Source: Phytophthora quininea (Eukaryota > Oomycota > Peronosporomycetes > Peronosporales > Peronosporaceae). Taken from it: a stretch of DNA of 21,222 bases. The stretch is from the NCBI GenBank assembly GCA_011947345.1, contig JAAVTG010000331.1, positions 1 through 21,222 of the forward strand, read 5' to 3'. Below, piece by piece: positions 19,401 through 21,222 of the stretch. A program made the position numbers and the translations under genes. The notes beneath the pieces are model-generated. The model did not search any database, was not told the DNA's origin, and saw only the letters and a program-made list of their open reading frames with translations. The stretch's first letter is position 1; each line of letters starts with the position of its first letter.

Positions 19401-21222
19401 TTGCTGACACTCGCGGAGTGAATGCCTTCCAGAGTTATCAGAGCATCTCGTAATGCGGAAGCACTCACGTCAAATGATAGCATGGGTGTCACATTGTTTC
19501 GGAATGAAATCGAGAACGTGCCACTGATTTGGGACAGAGCTGTGGTCTGGATCTGCTGCGTGCGCAGGAAATCGCAAGATGTAACTTTCGAAGATCCGAG
19601 ACCATTGCTTAATTGTGTGGTATCCACTGTCAATGGTAGCAAGTCGCCAAGCTCAGGAGCAAATTGCACTCTGTACGTGTAACCAGCACCCGGATACCTT
19701 TGTTTGTAGACGGTAGCGGTGCTACTTGTAGCTCCTAGATAAATACCCGACAGTGTGATCGTCGTAGAGGTAATCGCAGTGATAGCGAACACGGGTCCAG
19801 TCACCGAGCCAATTCGAATCCAATCACCAGAAATGAAGTCGCCACTAGCTATGAAGTTTGAGGAAGTTGTTAAAACGTTTGACGTTTTAGTAGCAACAAC
19901 AGTCCCAGACACCACCGCTGTCAGCACATCTGGTGTATCCACCGTGACAAAGCCGCTCAGTGCACCAAGAGCGTCTAACGCAGCCGCTACTATTTGAATT
20001 CCCGCGTTGGCTGGTAGGGCTGCAGTGTTTTGAGCACCCATAGCCAACGTGAATGTCCCTGAGAGCCGGGCGCTTGTTCCGGCAGTACTGCTAGTCTCAA
20101 TTATTTGTATTTCTTGTTGTGGGGCTCCAGTGTCACCACCTCCCGTTCCATCGAGCAAGTTCCCATTGATATCTCGCGCTTGAATGATAAAACTTGAACG
20201 TGAATGAAACCTGCCCGTGTGGAGTCCATCAAGGCCCACAATGTTAATTGAGCCCGGTGTAAACGGTGTACTGCCATCTACTGCTGTACACATCGCTGGA
20301 ACGATCGCACCATGAGCGACCATCGTCGTAAAGGACTCACACCGCTCACTAAGACCGATGTTGAGATTGTGCCATCAGGTCCTGCACTTGAGACCAGCGT
20401 GTTTGTGGAGGAGGCTGCCAACATTGGGACAACACCGACCAGAGTAGATTGGCGCACCAATCGATTCGGGGTGTATAATGCCGAATTCCAAAACGCCGTC
20501 TGTGGAGTTCCTGCTGTCGCTGCCATGAACGTGACGGTCCATATACCTGTTGCTGTGGAGCTAACACTCACCCCGTTCTGACCAATTGAAGGTAACTGGT
20601 TCAGTAAACTCGCCACCGTTGCTGCAGGGGCGTTGTACGGAATTAAGTCGGTTGTATCTACGCCAAACTGAAGCTGGAAAGAGCCGCCCGTCAGTGGTGC
20701 TGTCGATGTCAAGGTCACGACCTGCTGCTCATTAACAACTGGTTGGCCTTGAGTAACTGACGTTTTCACGTGCTCGCGCGCTTGCTGCGTTAGAATCGAT
20801 GCCGTAAGAGGCTCCGCTCCCACCGTCACCGCTGTACAGGTTGTTTACTGTTTCCACGAGCGTCAACGATAACTGAGGGGCAGTCTCGTGTACGTAATGG
20901 TGTAGTCAAACCCGTACTGGGCGTTCGTAGACCTGGTGACACCAATCGCTGTTTTCTGCCAGTAAGTAGAATTCGCGTCATTTTGGAGTGCTCCTGTAAA
21001 CACTGGCAGGTTTAGCAGAGCACGCTGGACGTCGGACGCGTTGGCCTCGAACACAAGGGGGCTGTGGTTTGATCGAACAATCGCAGCGCAAAGCTACCAC
21101 CACGATTCGTACCCGGTGCAGCAAACGATGACGAGACAACATGAACTTCTGGCGCGATCTGGGCAGTCACCACAAGCGTGTGACGGCCGGCCAAACGGGG
21201 ATGTAGGAGATATTGTAAAGTC
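1..21222 (-). CDS. Giant filamin/PA14/fibronectin-III protein gene, partial at both ends, split by a LINE
   Basis: One large coding unit covers the window on the - strand, apart from the LINE at 11904-18460. Visible order, N to C: end of a filamin-like repeat, two FTL-VTF modules, a filamin-like repeat holding two more modules, PA14, then FN3-1 to FN3-15. FN3 domains are recognised from recurring C-strand motifs (GGAPVTSYRVEWW, GGSPVKQYLVEW) and F-strand motifs (YYVRVYAYNTFGY, YYARVAAYNALGYG). About 4,880 codons are visible, with no start or stop that must be real. No signal peptide or membrane segment is seen. Each frame break is bridged by adding bases to a homopolymer, so I see no introns. 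A surface or adhesive role is inferred from PA14 and FN3 only. I do not recognise a named gene. Confidence 0.82.
726..1250 (-). repeat. Tandem pair of Cys-containing beta modules
   Basis: Copy 1 (about 1250-990) and copy 2 (about 983-726) share T-S-x-x-Y-V at the start, T-I-T-L-S-x-A-L-T, a strand with S-V-G, the motif S-C-R-A-x-V-x-x-V, a second Cys about 19 residues on, and a G-x-G-x-x-I-x-V close. Each is about 85 residues. The two conserved Cys per copy could form a disulphide (inference). Looser relatives without all the Cys are found at about 19915-19690, 10365-10130 and in FN3-10 and FN3-11. Confidence 0.7.
1406..1875 (-). CDS. Host gene segment 14: end of FN3-14, start of FN3-15
   Basis: With added bases at T4 1874-1877, CC 1756-1757 and GGG 1647-1649 the sequence reads GGLKYSIPNLGMGLIYFVRV and AAADERGVGGF (FN3-14 end), a linker TRPPLALVSIAARALSPQLL, and the FN3-15 C strand T-S-G-G-S-P-V-D-G-Y-R-V-E-A. 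A variable insert follows (VRVTTSAYTGPFTTGSTFSL). The last frame ends at TGA 1394-1396. At A4 1405-1408 one more base joins it to the next segment (G-A-A-F-L-L-R-M-K-P). Confidence 0.74.
1875..2616 (-). CDS. Host gene segment 13: FN3-14 with nested inserts
   Basis: FN3-14 has a weak start, then VESYAIEWYRQAPTQPL as C strand. The insert includes FFSLSFGDGSDLYPWRLLPG (after one base added at A5 2474-2478), a GD-x-I-type beta stretch (LTGLLARGDVVYIQGQPYLV), then, after one base added at GGG 2284-2286, a TQLPLADATGFQSTG linker and module 14: TPLPLDVTPSAMEEALEMLP, SIGLVRVERLSA, YQWMVTFTTQVPQTSP. The frame breaks again at T4 1874-1877. This is the most heavily broken stretch, but each join restores an expected motif. 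Confidence 0.75.
2616..3042 (-). CDS. Host gene segment 12: FN3-13
   Basis: A compact FN3 domain: IPSAPRSPFNINAPPVL, then TSLLVSFAAPEYSGGAPVTG, then YVIEWDTSPS, then FRYTITSLTTDQWVYVRMFA. A cysteine pair (RRCSFQDNCLV) sits in the C-E segment where other FN3 domains carry the large inserts. The C-terminal linker is proline-rich (TQPPREMPREKPQAPPSV). The frame ends at TAG 2608-2610, just past CCC 2615-2617, where the net change to the next frame is -2 or +1, so the exact residues at the start of FN3-14 are uncertain. Confidence 0.82.
3042..3381 (-). CDS. Host gene segment 11: end of module 13 and of FN3-12
   Basis: With one base added at C4 3380-3383 the frame continues ELGVVPTLTYQSRL, ending module 13. 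FN3-12 closes with VPYTFDILGLTTGNTYYARV followed by AAYNALGYGARRV. A short Cys-bearing stretch (YCPTIDAGVPISGRTACG) precedes it. At TT 3042-3043 one more base gives V-P-Y-E-I-P-S-A-P-R-S-P and carries the frame into FN3-13. This is a short connecting segment and is not a gene by itself. Confidence 0.8.
3381..5736 (-). CDS. Host gene segment 10: end of FN3-9, FN3-10, FN3-11, most of FN3-12
   Basis: A continuous frame of about 785 codons. The FN3-9 insert continues (RYRITFTGSSASGASG), and the domain closes SYAVQVAALNSVGLGSP. FN3-10 (about 5080-4514): TALNVVWNAPTSNDGSPVLR, then YLVEY, then a Cys-containing insert (CTGCGVALTSGSVSSPPTLT, GQTVYNIQRQSGCNAFTGQT), then YMVRVRAQNNEGFG. FN3-11 (about 4465-3851): IFRVEWDSSPDFAS, a related insert (CPACITGLSSAAGTLSVG, LGIGDWITVNTGVRLCQF), then HIRVTAHNSLGYGARS. 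FN3-12 starts near 3847 (GGSPVKQYLVEWIDTTDF) with module 13 (GSFRLTLDTT, NLPNIGNVNVAR, CTWTITFLSELG). The frame breaks at C4 3380-3383. Confidence 0.87.
5736..6317 (-). CDS. Host gene segment 9: end of FN3-8, first half of FN3-9
   Basis: FN3-8 ends with GRVSYTIGSLSTGTQYYVRV followed by SAFNGNYGSP. After a linker, FN3-9 starts near 6114: TQLEVRFTEP, then GNGGAAITSYRLSWWDPSN. An insert begins after the C strand; a module-like strand GTGSYRLVLASSIFSQPL is visible at about 5810-5760. At the AAA run 5735-5737, one more base (T4 instead of T3 on the coding strand) gives T-G-T-C-S-F-V-F-A-T-P-T-A-V-D-Y and connects to segment 10. Cysteines in this insert (CTPSACMF) are more frequent than in the FN3 cores. 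Confidence 0.82.
6317..8569 (-). CDS. Host gene segment 8: end of FN3-5, FN3-6, FN3-7, module 11, most of FN3-8
   Basis: This is one of the longest uninterrupted frames (about 740 codons). FN3-5 ends YHVRVSAWNGVGD. FN3-6 (about 8359-7306) has TALLVSWTQPLSTGGSPISN, then modules 9 (EWVVTFSDTLGDVPLI) and 10 (IRAALEGLSTVSEVSVTV, YWDVTFVGATTDLPLM), then NYVARIAASNDAFVSSY. FN3-7 (about 7297-6993) is compact: VIWRSPEYNGGARIVHYKVQ, then YFVAVVAYNERGYGVP. Module 11 (about 6973-6635) sits between domains rather than inside one. FN3-8 starts near 6538 (FGVSWLPS, ATKYLVEWSATTDF). The frame breaks at C5 6315-6319 (net -2 or +1). Confidence 0.87.
8569..9760 (-). CDS. Host gene segment 7: end of FN3-4, FN3-5 with nested modules 7 and 8
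   Basis: FN3-4 closes with YYVRVYAYNTFGYSLEAGYP. FN3-5 begins ADPPAQVLLEPI near 9546 and has its C strand at VTQYQIEWDAMD. Two modules are inserted there: module 7 (about 9297-8998: RGSFRLAFRDAVTANLPW, LTSALEALPTVGRVKIRR, FAWLVSFWTAPF) and module 8 (about 8898-8623: GGYFQLVYDQQQTALIPA, YHALLDLEGAELAIGDIQVY, FVYTIVYLSRLGPNQPL). FN3-5 is completed in segment 8. At the C4 run 8568-8571, one more base gives Q-G-G-G-L-P-T-M-N-S-P and joins the frames. Confidence 0.84.
9760..10872 (-). CDS. Host gene segment 6: FN3-3 with nested inserts, start of FN3-4
   Basis: FN3-3 opens TSLLLSWLPV and VTNYVVDWFQP. Module 6 is then inserted at about 10694-10421 (EGSFRVQYSGSYTEPLPA, LEDNLEALPTLRSVEVER, GGYTWAITFLSEAP). 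A second-type beta module follows at about 10365-10130 (SSSVTVAAVQGSAQVTST to TATLTLSVSFPAASGNYP). FN3-3 closes with VSYSARVSACNSLGC. FN3-4 starts near 9920 with STLRVRWRHPTSDGGDVITH followed by YRIEWD. At the CCC run 9759-9761, one more base carries the frame into TGETSTGSSLGYERKP in the next segment. Confidence 0.84.
10872..11903 (-). CDS. Host gene segment 5: rest of FN3-1 (with nested module 5) and FN3-2
   Basis: Host sequence resumes at the target site with G-A-P-V-T-S-Y-R-V-E-W-W, the FN3-1 C strand. The open frame extends upstream to 12070, but those first 55 codons are antisense LINE sequence. Module 5 (about 11850-11597) follows: GGTFTLTLDPGQVTGPLSA, SEMEAALEGLDGAGDVTVTQ, DYTITFNSRIGAVPII. 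The FN3-1 F strand FQVRVLAKNSAGYG comes only at 11329-11285. FN3-2 (about 11251-10895) is compact: STSLRIWWDPP, VSNYVVEWSP, VTYQVQVSAENVMGVGP. The frame ends at the C4 run 10871-10874; one more base gives VEGVGGGVALSVMPA. Confidence 0.85.
11888..11903. repeat. Target site duplication, 5' copy
   Basis: CGTGACAGGTGCTCCA abuts the 5' end of the LINE. Read on the - strand, these bases encode the G-A-P-V-T of an FN3 C strand. The first C may be shared by chance with the element's 3' terminal C run, so the duplication is 15 or 16 bp. Confidence 0.93.
11904..11969 (+). other. LINE 5' leader (untranslated)
   Basis: These are the 66 bases between the left target-site copy and the first in-frame ATG of ORF1 (11970). 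The ORF1 frame has a TGA stop at 11943-11945, so ORF1 cannot start further upstream. A promoter active in the element would have to lie here or inside ORF1. I see no recognisable core motif. On the - strand this stretch and the first 100 bases of ORF1 happen to be open and fuse in frame to the host FN3 sequence. Confidence 0.7.
11970..14275 (+). CDS. LINE ORF1 protein (nucleic-acid-binding, RRM-like)
   Basis: ORF1 starts at ATG 11970. Residues 1-120 are rich in Pro, Ser and Thr (MPTPSSASATPPAPP) and end DRLPSYREAVTG. A single missing base in the C4 run 12325-12328 moves the frame; with it, RGLLPTPEALAAVRRLYEDG reads through. The next 250 residues have a beta-alpha-beta pattern (DSLVLYLRSESAKQRLAG, AFYIDVLGIRSDQTASDLF) like the RRM-like domains of LINE ORF1 proteins. 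A basic patch, SPPRKRLAKRIPAQ, may be a nuclear localisation signal. The C-terminal 300 residues are helical and unassigned. The ORF ends at TAA 14273-14275. The expected role is binding element RNA in the RNP. I see no esterase domain and no CCHC knuckle. Confidence 0.82.
14239..18393 (+). CDS. LINE ORF2 polyprotein: AP endonuclease, reverse transcriptase, Cys/His tail (frame broken)
   Basis: ORF2 supplies the target-nicking and reverse-transcribing enzyme. Order: endonuclease 14297-15030, linker, RT about 15700-16640, C-terminal region with a CX4CX7HX4C motif, stop TGA 18391-18393. It reads in several frames. One added base each at T6 15439-15444, G4 15693-15696, A4 16012-16015, GGG 17528-17530 and GGG 17962-17964, and a +1 or -2 change at GGG 16632-16634, give one continuous protein of about 1,370 residues. 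The start is unclear. The endonuclease frame opens with GTG right after the ORF1 TAA and has no early ATG, while ATG 14239 lies in another frame overlapping the end of ORF1. Without correction the gene would be dead. Confidence 0.85.
14297..15030 (+). other. AP-type endonuclease domain (EEP superfamily) of ORF2
   Basis: The frame is open from 14276 to 15490. Family motifs in order: DLLSVNTNG (metal/phosphate Asn, about 14315), IALQETKF (catalytic Glu, about 14393), GGVAILLHPEL, VYIHNVYAPV, the diagnostic HHIVMGDFNV (Asp/Asn, about 14744-14755), NRLDYIYISD (about 14915) and the final TGDHLAVRL (Asp-His pair, about 15000). All core catalytic positions of the exonuclease-endonuclease-phosphatase fold are present, so no active-site loss is visible. 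In LINEs this domain nicks the target strand that primes reverse transcription. Confidence 0.93.
15700..16640 (+). other. Reverse transcriptase domain of ORF2
   Basis: Motifs in order, across two frames: KLSAPGLDG (RT 0/1), YKKGDRRDPGNYRPISL (RT 2), then after one added A at 16012-16015 QKGFVKGRSLHHHV (RT 2a), LFLDFAKAYDRVNW with the first catalytic Asp at about 16118, GVKQGDPLSSLLFVLSIEPL, and IYFADDSTLF, where FADD at 16418-16429 holds the catalytic Asp pair. KYLGIPL closes the domain. All catalytic aspartates are intact. The GVKQGDPLS and FADD forms are typical of LINE RTs rather than retroviral or group II intron types. Confidence 0.94.
16640..18393 (+). other. ORF2 C-terminal region with Cys/His motif
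   Basis: Past the RT the protein continues SRLARWSARARTYRGRLLIL and QTMVLSILWHFTPHFTMP, the post-RT segment common in L1/Tx1-like elements. Near the end is C-A-Y-P-G-C-x7-H-L-F-F-D-C (17861-17917), a CX4CX7HX4C arrangement like the zf-RVT domain. The tail has a tryptophan-rich helix (YVLWTARNKHQFED) and ends at 18393. No RNase H signature (D-E-D-D pattern) is seen. Added bases at GGG 17528-17530 and GGG 17962-17964 join its three frames. Confidence 0.78.
18394..18460 (+). other. LINE 3' untranslated region, no poly(A) tail
   Basis: These 67 bases run from the ORF2 stop to the right target-site copy. The element ends CAACTTCCCC with no A-run, no short tandem repeat and no AATAAA signal. A 10-bp perfect palindrome (AATGTACATT, 18410-18419) is the only local structure noticed. 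The RT probably recognises the 3' end by sequence or structure rather than by poly(A). That is inference. Confidence 0.72.
18461..18476. repeat. Target site duplication, 3' copy
   Basis: This is a perfect second copy of the 16-bp repeat directly after the element's 3' end. The flanking bases beyond it (18477 onward) continue the FN3 coding sequence toward the PA14 domain, which confirms that this is the far side of the insertion. Confidence 0.93.
18477..19091 (-). CDS. Host gene segment 4: PA14 domain and first strands of FN3-1
   Basis: After the filamin tail the protein reads GLLGSYFDNRWLYG, the start of a PA14 domain that ends near 18615. A proline-rich linker (GSKPSPPTNPSL) leads into FN3-1, whose B strand SDSLTINF is at about 18515-18490. 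At the A5 run 18494-18498 (T5 on the coding strand) the frame changes by +1 or -2. Two missing T would give F-F-A-P-N-D-D-G-G-A-P-V-T, which fits the F-x-x-P-x-x-x-G-G spacing of other FN3 domains in this protein. The coding sequence then meets the LINE inside the G-A-P-V-T codons. Confidence 0.78.
18615..19052 (-). other. PA14 domain
   Basis: About 145 residues match the PA14 fold in order: GLLGSYFDNRWLYG, a strand with VSVRWQGYIKPPFSEDF, then FLFYVTVNDGARLWIENQLV (the family's D-D-G-x-R-L-W-I/V-D signature, here N-D-G-A-R-L-W-I-E) and a final LTEITLEYRENDGVASISL followed by LLWES. Length is normal for PA14 (about 140-150). The family binds carbohydrate in adhesins and glycosidases and also occurs in proteases, toxins and signalling proteins. 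In this non-enzymatic context a ligand-binding or adhesive role is the likeliest inference. Confidence 0.88.
19060..20242 (-). other. Filamin/ABP280-type repeat with nested inserts
   Basis: The N-terminal half has the filamin A-B strand pattern G-L-x-x-G-R-x-x-x-x-x-x-F-x-I-x-A-R-D-x-x-G-N. The C-terminal half has the closing pattern Y-x-A-x-Y-x-T-P followed by Y-S-L-D-V-R-Y. They are separated by about 290 residues of FTL-VTF and Cys-free beta module sequence. Filamin repeats are normally about 95 residues, so this one is several times the usual length because of the inserts. The second half lies directly before the PA14 domain. Confidence 0.55.
19091..20331 (-). CDS. Host gene segment 3: filamin-like repeat split by FTL-VTF modules 3 and 4
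   Basis: The first filamin strands are at about 20242-20126: INIVGLDGLHTGRFHSR followed by SFIIQARDINGNLL, the family's F-x-V-x-A-x-D-x-x-G-N signature. Where the next filamin strands should follow come module 3 (about 20122-19602) and module 4 (about 19570-19290, SGTFSISFRNN to GGYTWLVTLV). Module 3 is itself interrupted at about 19915-19690 by a different beta module (SGTVVATKTSNVLTT, FISGDWIRIGSV, STTITLSGIYLG). The filamin tail returns at 19228-19060 (VVADVSYISGATYNAVYNTP, then EATYSLDVRY once one base is added at CC 19091-19092). The nested layout is what I see; the filamin assignment is by motif only. Confidence 0.68.
20331..20820 (-). CDS. Host gene segment 2: FTL-VTF module 2 and lead-in to the filamin-like repeat
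   Basis: This frame (open 20829 to 20278) carries one clear module at about 20727-20485. It begins EQQVVTLTS, continues GGSFQLQFGVDTTDLIPYNA, then ATVASLLNQLPSIG, and ends GIWTVTFMAATAG. The build is the same as in the other copies: a strand with G-S-F-x-L-x-F, a polar turn with T-x-x-L/I-P, an amphipathic stretch ending L-P-x-I-G, and a W/Y-T-V-T-F strand. The frame leaves at the AAA run 20330-20332; one extra base would join it to the next segment without a gap. I know no firm name for this module, which resembles repeats in giant secreted proteins of protists and planctomycetes. Confidence 0.68.
20820..21222 (-). CDS. Host gene segment 1: end of a filamin-like repeat plus FTL-VTF module 1
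   Basis: This is the most N-terminal visible part. It opens with HPRLAGRHTLVVTAQ, which matches the last strands of a filamin-type repeat (Y-x-P-x-x-x-G-x-H-x-L-x-V in the family). Module 1 follows: a GGSFALRLFDQTTAPL strand pair, a helix-like DVQRALLNLP and the closing YGFDYTITYT. Three frame changes occur here. At the G5 run 21057-21061, one more base restores TTAPLVFEAN. At the G4 run 20877-20880, one more base restores a PQLSLTLVE continuation. At 20819-20821 the net change is -2 or +1. The upstream part of the protein lies beyond the window edge. Domain names rest on short motifs. Confidence 0.65.

Noticed and set aside
1..21222. Introns as the cause of the frame changes in the host gene
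   Set aside because: Neighbouring frames meet or overlap within a few codons and join at homopolymers by adding one base (two at a few sites), leaving no room for an intron. The intronless LINE shows the same pattern.
1..21222. Programmed ribosomal frameshifting as in Euplotes
   Set aside because: The breaks are at C, G, A and T runs of 2-6 bases without a common slippery heptamer or AAA-TAR context, and missing bases would need backward rather than +1 shifts. Nearly 30 sites across two unrelated genes is better explained by sequence error.
1..21222. Bacterial origin, suggested by giant FN3/PA14 proteins in planctomycetes and similar groups
   Set aside because: A complete endonuclease/RT LINE with a target site duplication is a eukaryotic element, and no ribosome binding sites, operons or prokaryotic genes are seen.

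Overview
The window is eukaryotic. A LINE-type (non-LTR) retrotransposon lies on the + strand inside a very large, apparently intronless gene on the - strand. That gene encodes a multidomain beta-sandwich protein with filamin-like, PA14 and about fifteen fibronectin type III (FN3) domains. A huge intron-poor gene of this make-up next to an EEP/RT LINE suggests a protist, perhaps a stramenopile such as an oomycete. This is inference from gene style, not from a marker gene.

Layout in the host gene's reading direction (right to left): 21222-18477 encodes the end of one filamin-like repeat, two 'FTL-VTF' modules, a second filamin-like repeat split by two more modules, a PA14 domain and the first strands of FN3-1. 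At 18476 the coding sequence is interrupted by the LINE (11904-18460), which is flanked by a 16-bp direct repeat (11888-11903 and 18461-18476). It resumes at 11903/11887 in the same FN3 domain and runs to base 1 with FN3-1 (rest) to FN3-15. Neither gene end is inside the window. About 14.6 kb, or roughly 4,880 codons, is visible.

The LINE is full length in layout: 66-nt 5' leader, ORF1 (about 768 aa, RRM-like region and basic patch), ORF2 (AP-type endonuclease, reverse transcriptase, C-terminal Cys/His motif), 67-nt 3' UTR and no poly(A) tail.

Neither the host gene nor the LINE reads in one frame. At nearly every break the frame is restored, and the expected domain motif is completed, by adding one base to a short homopolymer. 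I count about 21 such points in the host gene and 7-9 in the LINE, at a similar density. Missing homopolymer bases from sequencing or assembly explain this better than gene decay or introns. The one clear biological lesion in the host gene is the LINE insertion.

The most unusual biology is the host protein's nested architecture. Copies of an 80-100 residue module, and of a second Cys-containing beta module, are inserted repeatedly into FN3 domains after the C strand (the Y-x-V-E-W motif), and also inside a filamin-like repeat. No stretch over 300 bases lacks coding content. I saw no tRNA, rRNA, CRISPR array or prokaryotic operon signals.
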